18,996 bases of DNA from DASUUI01 sp964577965 (lineage in GTDB: Bacteria; Gemmatimonadota; Gemmatimonadetes; Gemmatimonadales; Gemmatimonadaceae), in NCBI GenBank assembly GCA_964577965.1, contig CAZOAT010000045.1, positions 1 to 18,996 on the forward strand. The letters are read 5' to 3'. The notes beneath the pieces are model-generated. The model was not told the origin of the DNA, searched no databases, and saw only the letters and a program-made list of their open reading frames with translations. The position numbers and the translations under genes are program-made. Below are positions 1 to 7,560 of this stretch, in pieces; positions within the stretch are counted from its first letter, which is position 1, and each line of letters begins with the position of its first letter.

Positions 1-515
1 GTGAGCGACTGTTCTCCGGTCGCACTGCTGAGCGCCTTCGACACGCCGAAGTCGGTGACGAGCGCATGGTGACCTGAGACGAGAACGTTCTCGGGTTTGA
101 TGTCACGGTGGGCGACACCATGCTTGTGCGCGTACTCGAGTGCGTCGGCGATGTCCCGCAGGATCCGGATCGCCTCGCTCACCGGGAGCTCCCCGGCTCG
201 GGCAAGCTTCGCCCGCAGAGTCTCCCCTTCGATGAGCGGCATCGTGTAGAACAGCAGGTTGTCGCGCGCGGCCGCGGAGAGAAGCGGTACGATGTGTGGA
301 TGCTGCAGCCGGGCGGCGAGCTGTACCTCGCGGCGGAACCGCTCCACGTTGAGCCCGGCGCCGACGTCTGGTGGAAGCACCTTCACCACCACGTTTCGGC
401 CGAGCTCCGTCTCTTCGGCGACGAACACCCGAGACATGCCACCGCCGCCGAGCTCCTCAGTGACGCGGTATCCGTCTCCGAGGGTATGCTGCAGTCGTTC
501 ACTGAGGCCGCTCAC
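1..515 (-). CDS. Serine/threonine protein kinase, N-terminal part (runs off left edge)
   Basis: Hanks-type eukaryotic-like kinase, which phosphorylates Ser/Thr on target proteins. 171 complete codons are visible. Seen in order: Gly-rich loop GGGGMS (residues 23-28), ATP-anchoring Lys in VVVKVL (K45), alpha-C Glu in RREVQLAARLQHPHIV (E63), catalytic loop HRDIKPEN (D138) and DFG Mg-binding motif (D155), followed by the start of the activation segment. All catalytic residues seen so far are intact, so an active kinase is expected. I chose the GTG at 515 because it sits 22 residues before the Gly loop, as is usual, and no in-frame ATG is seen just upstream; the ribosome-binding site is weak. The C-terminal sensor or membrane part lies outside the window, so the signal it responds to is unknown. 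It is probably a separate transcript from the TPR gene, because hairpins lie between them. Confidence 0.93.
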   Translation of the reverse strand, partial: MSGLSERLQHTLGDGYRVTEELGGGGMSRVFVAEETELGRNVVVKVLPPDVGAGLNVERFRREVQLAARLQHPHIVPLLSAAARDNLLFYTMPLIEGETLRAKLARAGELPVSEAIRILRDIADALEYAHKHGVAHRDIKPENVLVSGHHALVTDFGVSKALSSATGEQSL

Positions 516-546
516 AGCACGAAGGTATGATCCGGGGGGGATGCGC

Positions 547-578
547 GAAAGCGCGCCGTGTTTTCACGGCGCGCTTTC
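547..578 (-). terminator. Perfect 14-bp hairpin, probable terminator of the UPF0182/TPR unit
   Basis: The arms gaaagcgcgccgtg (547-560) and cacggcgcgctttc (565-578) are exact reverse complements around a tttt loop. It lies 41 bp past the stop of the minus-strand TPR gene and before the kinase start. The right arm on the minus strand ends in CTTTC without a long U-run, so it could terminate weakly or mainly protect the 3' end. It could also affect leader folding of the kinase mRNA. Confidence 0.6.
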
Positions 579-598
579 ATCAGTCCGATTTGCGAAGC

Positions 599-619
599 GG
601 CGGGCTTGCGTTCCCCGCC
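599..619 (-). terminator. Small GC hairpin directly after the TPR gene stop
   Basis: The arms ggcggg (599-604) and cccgcc (614-619) pair around a 9-nt loop and abut the TGA of the TPR gene at 620-622. There is no T-run. With the stronger hairpin at 547-578 it forms a tandem 3'-end structure. It is a weak call as a terminator on its own. Confidence 0.3.
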
Positions 620-2209
620 TCAGAACCGCGATGCGCTCAGCTTCACGTCCGCGCCCATCCACGCCTGCAGGAACTGGGCATCCACTTCATCGGCCTCCGC
701 GTCGCGGCCGACGGCTCGCAGCGCCTTGCCAAGGCCGAACAGCGCCCAGCCGTTGAGCGGAAAGCGCCGCAGGTCTTCGCGGTAAACGCGCTCTGCGTCG
801 GCATAGCGACCGGCCCGCAGCAGTGACGCGCCGAGTGAGTGCCTTACCGGGTAGTACCACACCGGCGGCTCGTAGTACAGCATGCCGTCCTCCAGGTGCG
901 CGGCCTCCTCGAAATGAGTTATTGCCGAGGCGTCGTTGCCGGCACGTGCATTGATCTCTCCCAGCAGTGCACGTTGTGCGATCATCAGCGCCGTCTTCGG
1001 ATCTCCCTCCGGGGCCGCTGCGGCTGCCGCAGCTATCGACTGTACCAGTGGGCGGGCTTCCGACCCACGTCCGAGCGCGGCGAGCGCAACGCCTCGCGCA
1101 TACTGCGCCATCGCGTGACCGAACCACTGCGACTCCGGCGGTGCGGGCATGGCGAGCACCTCGTCCCACGCGCCAAACGTCGTGAGCGTGAGAGTCGGGA
1201 ACACGATCCAGGACTGAGCCTCAGGCGACACCTCGGCGAATTCAGCGGGCACCTTGGTTGCGAGAGCGCGTGCGGCCTGGAGTGCCTGGGATCTGCGGCC
1301 GGCCATCGTCGCAGCAAATGCCAGAAAGTGGTAGTTGTGGGGGTAGTAACCGAGGCGGTAAAGCCCCTGCGGACGCTGGTTGTCTATGTAGGTCTCGTCG
1401 GCGTGGACTGCGTGCTCGTTCGCAGTGATGGCATCGGCATAGCGGCCGACACGGATGTAGATATGCGCGGGCATGTGGACCATGTGCCCGACGCCCGGCA
1501 TCAACCGCGCGAGTCGCTCCGCGCACGGTACAGCAAGCTCCGGAGCGACGGCTTCAACCGCGTGGATGTAATAGTGACACGCACCAGGGTGGTTCTCGTT
1601 GCGCTGGATGACGCGTTCCAGGGTTCTCACGATCTCTTCCGTTCCGGGTTGCGGATCGCCTGACCGGGTCCAGTAGTTCCATGGCCGGAGATTCATCAGC
1701 GCCTCTGCATACAACGTCGCAGCATCCAGATCGTCCGGATACCTCGCTGTCACCTGGCCCATGGCGGCCGCGTAAGTGGAATCCAGTGTGGCCCGATCCT
1801 CAGGAGGTGCTGCTGCGTAGCGCGTAGCGAGCGCGCTGATGTACGCGCGTTCCCATGCGGCCGCTCCGCGGCTCGCATCGATTGCCCTGCGGATCGCGGC
1901 ATGGGCCTGGAGGCCCGCCGCCGAGTCCATTCCGGCGTTCACGTGCGGCCCGTGAGCGTACGCGATCCCCCAATAGCACATCGCGCATGTCGTGTCGATC
2001 TGTGTCGCACGGGTGAAGGCACGGACGGCCTCGACGTGATTGAAGCCATACACGAGGCGCAGGCCCTGGTCGAAGTAGCGCTGCGCCAGCGGCTGCGCGG
2101 TCGTGATCTGCCTGCTGTGCGTACCGAGGTTGTCGAACAGCGGGACGCTGTCGCTCGTCGACTGCGGAATCGCAACGGTGACCGCCAGCAGAATGCTGCC
2201 CAGGAGCAT
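620..2209 (-). CDS. Secreted tetratricopeptide-repeat protein
   Basis: 529 aa. The N-terminus is a short hydrophobic segment (residues 1-15, MLLGSILLAVTVAIP), probably a signal peptide although it lacks the usual basic start. The rest is helical TPR repeats: the first around residues 41-81 (FDQGLRLVYGFNHVEAVRAF... CAMCYWG), the region HMPAHIYIRVGRYADAI near residues 242-260, and a clear C-terminal pair around 455-515 (LGASLLRAGRYADAERVYREDL, LGKALRAVGRDAEA). This matches a family of exported TPR proteins in Gemmatimonadota and Acidobacteriota that have no assigned reaction; TPRs bind protein partners. The ATG at 2209 has a GAGG 9 nt upstream (2219-2222). It lies 31 bp after the UPF0182 gene and is probably co-transcribed with it. 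CAMC is not a heme motif because no His follows. Confidence 0.85.
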   Translation of the reverse strand: MLLGSILLAVTVAIPQSTSDSVPLFDNLGTHSRQITTAQPLAQRYFDQGLRLVYGFNHVEAVRAFTRATQIDTTCAMCYWGIAYAHGPHVNAGMDSAAGLQAHAAIRRAIDASRGAAAWERAYISALATRYAAAPPEDRATLDSTYAAAMGQVTARYPDDLDAATLYAEALMNLRPWNYWTRSGDPQPGTEEIVRTLERVIQRNENHPGACHYYIHAVEAVAPELAVPCAERLARLMPGVGHMVHMPAHIYIRVGRYADAITANEHAVHADETYIDNQRPQGLYRLGYYPHNYHFLAFAATMAGRRSQALQAARALATKVPAEFAEVSPEAQSWIVFPTLTLTTFGAWDEVLAMPAPPESQWFGHAMAQYARGVALAALGRGSEARPLVQSIAAAAAAAPEGDPKTALMIAQRALLGEINARAGNDASAITHFEEAAHLEDGMLYYEPPVWYYPVRHSLGASLLRAGRYADAERVYREDLRRFPLNGWALFGLGKALRAVGRDAEADEVDAQFLQAWMGADVKLSASRF

Positions 2210-2240
2210 TGTGGGTGTCCTCAGTCTGATTCAGTGGGGC

Positions 2241-5045
2241 TCAGCGCGCGTCGAGTCTCCTCAGCACGGTGCCAAGTCGCTCGAGCTCCTGACCGTACCT
2301 CGTCCAGTCGCCTGCGCGCTGGGCGGCGATTGCGCGGTCGTAGTGCTCCCGCGCCTGCTGCATCAGCGATGCGGCGTCGCCGGTCGGAATGCCTGTCGGC
2401 GGCGCACCGGTAGTTCCCGGCTCGGGTGTGACCGCGGGAATCGGCGCGGCCGGTGGCGCGCCGGGAGCCAGATCGTCTACCACGGGAGATGGCGGAGCCC
2501 TGCCGAAGAACACTTCCAGCGCCTGATCCAGCGTCTCCTCCATGACTACGCGGTTCTGGTGGGCGACGACCACGCGCTTCAACTCGGGGATTGTTCCGCC
2601 TTCGGCCCGCAGGTAGATGGGCTGCACGTACATGAGCGACTCGTCTATCGGAATGACGAGAAGTTCGCCGCGTATCACCTGGGATCCCCGCTGATCCCAC
2701 AGCGTGATCTGTCGTGCTATCTCCGTGTCCTGGTTGATCCGGTTCACGATCTGGCGTGGCCCGTAAACCAGACTCTGCTTGGGAAAGCGGTACACGACCA
2801 GTCGGCCGTAGTCCGGAGCGTCGCTGCGCGCTGCCAGCCACGCCGCCAGGTTGTGCTTGCCGCGCGGCGTGTACGGCGTCATGTAGATGAACTCCGCGTC
2901 CGCCTCGCCCGGGAGCCGCATGATGATATGGCGCATGAACGCGTTCTCACGTTCACCGCCTGCCCCGATCGTCGGGATCTCCCACTGATCCTCCCGGTGA
3001 TAGAAGGTGTGCGGATCCATCATGTGGTACGTGGAGTAGACCGCGGTCTGCACCCGGAACAGGTCGGTCGGATAGCGGATATGCCGGAGCATGTCCTCCG
3101 GCATCTCGGAGACCGGCTTGAGAATGCCGGGGAATGCCCGCTGATACATGCGCACGATGGCGTCGTTCGGATCCACGACGTAGGCGTCGATCGTCCCGTG
3201 ATAGGCGTCCACGACTATTTTCACGCTGTTGCGCATGTAGGTCGTGCCGTCCCTGAGCGCGAAGCTGTACGGGTATCGGTCGCTTCGCGTGTATGCGTCC
3301 ACAATCCAGTGGAGGCGGCCGTCGTCCCCGATCACGAGATATGGATCGGCGTCGAACGCGAGGAAGGGAAGCGCTTTCCTTACGCGCTCGGGCACGTTCC
3401 GGTAATACATCATGCGGCTCTCGGACGTGATGTCGTTCGAGAGAAAGACCTTGAGCGAGCCGAAGTAGGACGCGAATAGTGCCCGGCGGAACACCCCCTG
3501 AACGGGCACTCCGCCCCGACCTTCGTATCGCGTATACACGTTCTGTTCGCCCGACGGATAGTCGAACTCCTGCTGCCGCGAGTTCACCGCGACCCAGCTG
3601 CTGGTGAGCTCGCCGAAATAGATCTCCGGGCGGGTGACAGTGAGCGAAACGCTCGAAGCGGGCGGGAGGTCCTTGATGAACAGAACCGGTAGCCCCTCCT
3701 CAGTCACCTGGTTCACCGGCGCAAGGGTGAGTCCCATGCCGTGTGTGAACGTGAGTCGCTCATTGATGAATGTCCGCGTCGGCAGCGACCCGGTGTTGAG
3801 CTCCCGCGCGGACAGGTGCACCTGCCGGTACCGGCCGTCGATCATGTATCGATCGTCGTCGACCTCCACGAAGTCGTAGTACGTGCGGATCTCCTGCAGC
3901 TGGGAAAGTGTCTGCTGCAGCACCGGGCGCTCCCACAGCCGCACGTTCTCTATCGTCGCCTGGTTGGCGCCGATGTTCGCGAGAGTGAGTGTAGCCTCTC
4001 CAGTGAGATCCCGCGTCTCGACCTCGCCCACCCCCCATCCCTCCCGGGTGGCAGTGATGTGCCGCTGCAGATACGGCGTTTCGCGGCTGAGTTCGTTGGG
4101 AGCGACGACCAGCCTCTGCACCGCAAACGGATATACGCCTCTGGAGAGCACCGCGGCCCCGACGTACCCCAATACCGCAACCGCCGTGTACCAGATGAGC
4201 TTGTTCCGCATGACCCCGTAGGCGATCAGCCCGGCACCGAGCAGGGCGACGACTGCCGATATCCAGTAGCCGGGCAGCCGTGCATGGATGTCGGTGTAGC
4301 TGGCACCGACGAGCGGGCCGGTGGTCGACCAGAGGAGCTGCGGCAGGTCGGTGATGATGAGCCGCACCGCGAGCAGCACGAAGTAGGCGGCGAGCAGCGT
4401 GCCGAGGTGGATCGCCGGGCCGCGCTCGACGCTCGCGCGCCGCGGCGGCAGTACCAGCTCGCCCCGTACCCAGTACAGCGCCGCCAGCATCAGCAGGGTT
4501 ATGAGCAGAATACCCGACAGAATGCCGAGAATCGCGTTGAGCAGCGGCCAGGTGAAGAAGTAGTAGCCGACGTCGCGGCCAAACAGAGGATCGCTGACGC
4601 CTACGGACGTGGCGTTGAGGGCGCGCAGCACTGTCAGCCAGAGACCGCTCGCCGCTATACCGAACAGAAACGCGAAGACGAGCGAGATCGGCCGCAGCAC
4701 GCGGTTCGAGAGGCGCACGAGATCGACCGGCACGCCCCCTACCTCGCTCACGAGCACGACCGGCTGCAACACGGGTCCACGCTGCGCCATCGCCAGGTTG
4801 GTGCGAATGAAGAACCAGGTTATGACACCCACGCCGAGGAACAGCAGCAGGCGGGTCAGTATCTCCCTGATGAACACGACTTGGAACCCGACCTCCCGGT
4901 ACCAGAGCCAGTCGGCGGCAACGGACGTGAGCCATGGCAGCCCGACGAACAGGAGGAACGCGAGCGCAGCGATGGACAGTACGACGCGACGCGGGGGCCC
5001 GCCGGACCCTCGTGGGCGCAGCGGAACCACGGGTTCATTTTCCAT
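2241..5045 (-). CDS. UPF0182 family membrane protein
   Basis: 934 aa from the ATG at 5045, close to the usual length of this conserved family (COG1615), whose function is not established. About seven transmembrane helices fill the first ~305 residues, beginning with VVLSIAALAFLLFVGLPW and including the family-typical DWLWYREVGF just after helix 1. A large extracytoplasmic domain follows (~310-850), then a Pro/Ala-rich linker (PGAPPAAPIPAVTPEPG) and a short charged helical tail. A TTG at 5081 would add 12 residues, but those lack hydrophobic or conserved character and it has no Shine-Dalgarno; the ATG also has only a weak one. It is first in a two-gene minus-strand unit with the TPR gene, divergent from the copper gene. 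Confidence 0.9.
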   Translation of the reverse strand: MENEPVVPLRPRGSGGPPRRVVLSIAALAFLLFVGLPWLTSVAADWLWYREVGFQVVFIREILTRLLLFLGVGVITWFFIRTNLAMAQRGPVLQPVVLVSEVGGVPVDLVRLSNRVLRPISLVFAFLFGIAASGLWLTVLRALNATSVGVSDPLFGRDVGYYFFTWPLLNAILGILSGILLITLLMLAALYWVRGELVLPPRRASVERGPAIHLGTLLAAYFVLLAVRLIITDLPQLLWSTTGPLVGASYTDIHARLPGYWISAVVALLGAGLIAYGVMRNKLIWYTAVAVLGYVGAAVLSRGVYPFAVQRLVVAPNELSRETPYLQRHITATREGWGVGEVETRDLTGEATLTLANIGANQATIENVRLWERPVLQQTLSQLQEIRTYYDFVEVDDDRYMIDGRYRQVHLSARELNTGSLPTRTFINERLTFTHGMGLTLAPVNQVTEEGLPVLFIKDLPPASSVSLTVTRPEIYFGELTSSWVAVNSRQQEFDYPSGEQNVYTRYEGRGGVPVQGVFRRALFASYFGSLKVFLSNDITSESRMMYYRNVPERVRKALPFLAFDADPYLVIGDDGRLHWIVDAYTRSDRYPYSFALRDGTTYMRNSVKIVVDAYHGTIDAYVVDPNDAIVRMYQRAFPGILKPVSEMPEDMLRHIRYPTDLFRVQTAVYSTYHMMDPHTFYHREDQWEIPTIGAGGERENAFMRHIIMRLPGEADAEFIYMTPYTPRGKHNLAAWLAARSDAPDYGRLVVYRFPKQSLVYGPRQIVNRINQDTEIARQITLWDQRGSQVIRGELLVIPIDESLMYVQPIYLRAEGGTIPELKRVVVAHQNRVVMEETLDQALEVFFGRAPPSPVVDDLAPGAPPAAPIPAVTPEPGTTGAPPTGIPTGDAASLMQQAREHYDRAIAAQRAGDWTRYGQELERLGTVLRRLDAR

Positions 5046-5177
5046 ATCTGACAAAGATGTGCGCGGGACCGGAGTAAGCAACGCGCCGAGGCGAATTGCA
5101 GCAGCAGGTGGAGTCTGGCTGCTGTCGCCTCATCGATCGCCCTTCAGTCAGAACGTGCGCTGAGGCATCTTGCGGGC
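5046..5177. promoter_or_regulatory. Divergent intergenic region (132 bp)
   Basis: The region separates the start of the UPF0182 gene (minus) from that of the CopC-CopD gene (plus), so it must hold or pass promoters for both directions. I do not find a convincing -35/-10 pair or a CueR-like, CsoR-like or CopY-like palindrome. A gagg at 5162-5165 lies 12 nt before the GTG start of the copper gene and may serve as a distant ribosome-binding site. Confidence 0.35.
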
Positions 5178-6563
5178 GTGCGTCTCCCCCGATCCGCGTG
5201 GCTCCTCCCCCTCCTGCTCGCCGCGACGGCGGTTGTCGCCGGAGCTCACGGGGTCCTGCTTCGCTCTTCGCCGGCCGATGGGGAGAACGTCGTAGTGGCC
5301 CCCAGGGAGATCCGGCTCGTTTTCAACGAGCGTCCGGAGCGCGTGTTCACCCGTATCGCTCTCCTCTCTCCGGAAGGCATCAGCATCGCGCTCGATACCA
5401 TAGCCATCGGCCCCGGCAACACTGCCACCGCTCGCGTACTCGGCGCACTCCGATCCGGGCTGCACACAGTCACGTGGCGGACGGCCGGGCGGGACGGCCA
5501 TCCCGTCGGCGGGGATTTCACCTTCTCGATCTCGCCCGATGCGGTTGGCATCGTGCGCACAGCCGCCGCACCTGACACGATATCACGCGGGCAGCCGGGC
5601 GGCATCGCTGCACCAGTGGTCTCGCTAAGCCCTCCGGTGTTCGCACCTCTGGCTGCGTTGCTCAGGTGGCTGACCCTGAGCGCGCTGATCGCCGCCGTGG
5701 GTGCCGTCACGTTCAGAGCGGTGGTGATCTCACGGGTGGAGCGGGAGATGGACGCCGAGATCTCCACTGAGTATCTGCCTCGAATTACCCGCGGCGCGGC
5801 CCGACTCGGGCTGGCCGCTGCGTTCATGCTGCTGCTGGTTGCCGCGCTGCAGCTCGCAATGCAGTGGCGGGTTCTGGACGTAGCCGGAGCTGGGACAACG
5901 GGTGGCGCCGGTGGGATGCTCACAGGGTCGACGTGGGGGTGGGCATGGATGCTCAAGGTAGTCAGCGCCTCGCTCGCGGCCGCGGGATTTGCCAGCATCC
6001 GGGCGTCCCGGAGCAAAGCGTGGGTTGTCGCGGCCGCTGGAAGCGTAGCCGCTGCCGTGAGCGTAGCACTTTCGGGCCACGCGGTCGTGGTGAGCCAGCT
6101 CGTTGCGGCCACTGTTGCGGCGCACGTGGTACACGCAGTCGGTGCCGCGGGGTGGCTCGGAACGCTCCTGGTTGTCGCCACGGTCGGGTTGCCTCACGCG
6201 TTCCGTCTCGACAGGGATGATCGGTGGACGGTCGTGGCGGACATCGTGCACGCGTTCTCGCCGGCGGCGCTCATGTTCGCCGGAGTCACTGTGCTCGCCG
6301 GGGTGTTCATGTCATGGACCCATCTCCCTGACTTCCAGTCATTGTGGACGTCGGAGTACGGGCAACTGCTGCTGCTCAAGCTGGGACTGGTGGCGTCGAC
6401 CGCAGCGGTGGGTGCCTACAACTGGCGCCGCGTCCGGCCAGCGCTGGGCGTTCAGGCTGGAGCCCGCCGGTTGCGGCGGTCGGCAGCCGCGGAGCTGGGG
6501 ATCGCGGCGCTCGTTCTGGCGGTGACGGCCGTCCTGGTGGCGACACCAATGCCGACACCCTGA
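5178..6563 (+). CDS. CopC-CopD fusion copper-binding/transport membrane protein (YcnJ-like)
   Basis: 461 aa. Signal peptide at residues 1-23 ending VAGA, so cleavage would expose His24 as the mature N-terminus. The CopC domain (24-118) contains SSPADG and DGHPVGG. If His24 is numbered 1, D106 and H108 become 83 and 85, the same positions as the Cu(II) ligands His1/Asp83/His85 described for Pseudomonas CopC; the site looks complete. A linker precedes the CopD domain (~150-461) with about eight hydrophobic helices, including HVVHAVGAAGWLGTLL, a family-type conserved His/Trp segment. CopC-CopD fusions such as Bacillus YcnJ are linked to copper acquisition; direction of transport here is inferred. 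The start is GTG, the only one giving a proper signal peptide. No CopA, CopB or CueR gene is adjacent. Confidence 0.9.
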   Translation: MRLPRSAWLLPLLLAATAVVAGAHGVLLRSSPADGENVVVAPREIRLVFNERPERVFTRIALLSPEGISIALDTIAIGPGNTATARVLGALRSGLHTVTWRTAGRDGHPVGGDFTFSISPDAVGIVRTAAAPDTISRGQPGGIAAPVVSLSPPVFAPLAALLRWLTLSALIAAVGAVTFRAVVISRVEREMDAEISTEYLPRITRGAARLGLAAAFMLLLVAALQLAMQWRVLDVAGAGTTGGAGGMLTGSTWGWAWMLKVVSASLAAAGFASIRASRSKAWVVAAAGSVAAAVSVALSGHAVVVSQLVAATVAAHVVHAVGAAGWLGTLLVVATVGLPHAFRLDRDDRWTVVADIVHAFSPAALMFAGVTVLAGVFMSWTHLPDFQSLWTSEYGQLLLLKLGLVASTAAVGAYNWRRVRPALGVQAGARRLRRSAAAELGIAALVLAVTAVLVATPMPTP

Positions 6564-6650
6564 CGCGGCGGTGGTTGCGGGTGGGGACCGAAACCCCGGG
6601 GGCGGGACTGTCGTAGTGTCAGCTGCGTGCCGCCCGGCGCGCCACCGCCC

Positions 6651-6656
6651 AGGAAG
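6651..6656 (+). promoter_or_regulatory. Ribosome-binding site deciding the start of the DGSG-repeat gene
   Basis: The aggaag at 6651-6656 stands a few bases before the ATG at 6660 (5 nt from AGGA), a good Shine-Dalgarno. It favours ATG 6660 over the longer in-frame GTG at 6627, which would add a Pro-rich stretch ahead of the signal peptide. Confidence 0.65.
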
Positions 6657-6659
6657 AAG

Positions 6660-7481
6660 ATGACCCGAGCCTTCGTTTTTCTCTTCGCCACGGCCGTGCT
6701 ATCCGTGCCGGCCTCGGGGCAGAACTCATCCCCCCGCAACGCCTCGGTCCCGGTGGGCAACGCCCGCCTCGTTCAGATAAATGTCGGGGCAGGGCTGCTC
6801 CGGGTTCAGGGGGAGCCGGGCGCTACTGCGGTCTCTGTGGCCGGCGAGGCCCGCGCCTCCAGTACACGGCTCCTCGCGGAGATCGACCTCGTCGCCGAGC
6901 TGCGCGGCGACGTGATCCACATCGAGAGCAGGATGCCGTCCGCGACCTCGGGCTGGAGCATGTTCAGCTTCGGCGGCCAGACTGCCGCACTCGATCTCGT
7001 AATCACGGTGCCCGCGGGGATGGCGGTTGCAGCGACTGACGGAAGCGGCGATGCGGAGTTCAGGGGGACGGGTTCGCTCCGCGTGCGCGACGGCTCGGGC
7101 TCGCTGCTGGTGGAAGACGTCATGGGCGAGATCGATATAGAGGACGGGTCCGGTGATCTCACTGTGCGGAACGTCACCGGGCCGCTGCGAATCAGTGACG
7201 GTTCGGGCTCAATCCGCCTCGAGGGGGTGGGACACGATGTGACGCTCAGCGACGGCTCGGGCGAGATCGTGATCCGCCGCGTGGGCAACGTCCATATCAC
7301 GTCTGATGGGTCGGGATCCATCGACATAGAGGATGCGACCGGCAGCGTCCGTATAGATCGCGACGGCTCGGGTGACATCAACGTCCGTCGTGTCGGCGGG
7401 GACTTCATTGTCGGTCGCAGTGGCAGCGGCCGGATCCGGCATGAGAACGTGCTCGGCCGTGTCGAGCTGCCGTCACGATAG
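6660..7481 (+). CDS. Secreted DGSG-repeat protein (DUF4097-like predicted beta-solenoid)
   Basis: 273 aa with a signal peptide (1-20, MTRAFVFLFATAVLSVPASG). Residues ~30-120 alternate hydrophobic and polar residues, as in beta-structure (LVQINVGAGLLRVQG, LDLVITVPAGMAV). From residue 127 the chain is eight consecutive repeats of 17-19 residues, each opening with DGSG (the last SGSG) followed by short beta strands and a mid-repeat Gly, for example DGSGDLTVRNVTGPLRIS. This regular spacing suggests a right-handed parallel beta-helix like DUF4097/DUF2807 putative adhesins. The Asp/Ser-Gly turns could bind Ca2+, but that is inference. No LPXTG motif, lipobox or autotransporter barrel is seen, so it is periplasmic or released. 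The gene lies 96 bp after copCD and 79 bp before the DUF5916 gene on the same strand. Confidence 0.8.
   Translation: MTRAFVFLFATAVLSVPASGQNSSPRNASVPVGNARLVQINVGAGLLRVQGEPGATAVSVAGEARASSTRLLAEIDLVAELRGDVIHIESRMPSATSGWSMFSFGGQTAALDLVITVPAGMAVAATDGSGDAEFRGTGSLRVRDGSGSLLVEDVMGEIDIEDGSGDLTVRNVTGPLRISDGSGSIRLEGVGHDVTLSDGSGEIVIRRVGNVHITSDGSGSIDIEDATGSVRIDRDGSGDINVRRVGGDFIVGRSGSGRIRHENVLGRVELPSR
7038..7430 (+). repeat. Eight in-frame DGSG coding repeats (~54 bp period)
   Basis: Encodes residues 127 to ~257 of the DGSG protein. Starts recur as gac/gat-ggn-tcg/agc-ggn with spacings of 51, 54, 54, 54, 54, 57 and 57 bp, in frame. Codons differ between copies (ggaagcggc, ggctcgggc, gggtccggt), so the repeats are old and held by protein selection rather than recent duplication. 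Confidence 0.8.
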
Positions 7482-7509
7482 CGGACTGCAACCCTCCCCG
7501 GGCACGCAG

Positions 7510-7531
7510 GGTCTAACCCGGCGTTAAGACC
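7510..7531 (+). other. Imperfect hairpin between the DGSG and DUF5916 genes
   Basis: The segments ggtctaac (7510-7517) and gttaagacc (7523-7531) pair around ccggc with one bulged base. A related sequence, tttaacccacgctgaac, follows at ~7540-7556 just before the ATG at 7561, so taaccc-N-tgaa/ttaa appears twice. No T-run follows. It could be an operator or leader structure, or chance. Confidence 0.25.
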
Positions 7532-7560
7532 GCTCGCCGTTTAACCCACGCTGAACCTCT

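Noticed and set aside
1984..1990. CAMC in the TPR protein as a c-type heme site
   Set aside because: The CXXCH motif needs His after the second Cys; here Tyr follows.
2103..3479. Plus-strand frame of 458 codons opposite the TPR and UPF0182 genes
   Set aside because: It spans the junction of two real genes on the other strand and shows no recognisable domain.
3741..5051. Plus-strand frame of 436 codons opposite the UPF0182 gene
   Set aside because: Its composition is Arg/Gln/Glu-rich and repetitive, with no start context, and it lies wholly antisense to a well-supported membrane protein.
5246..6181. Minus-strand frame of 311 codons inside the copper gene
   Set aside because: It is low-complexity Ala/Thr/Ser/Pro sequence expected from the reverse of a hydrophobic GC-rich gene.
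6564..6626. Terminator after the copper gene (ggggaccgaaacccc)
   Set aside because: The arms are only about 4 bp and no T-run follows; more likely GC-rich sequence by chance.
7038..7430. Possible tandem DNA array or CRISPR-like repeat
   Set aside because: The repeats are in-frame protein repeats with diverged codons and no constant DNA repeat with unique spacers.
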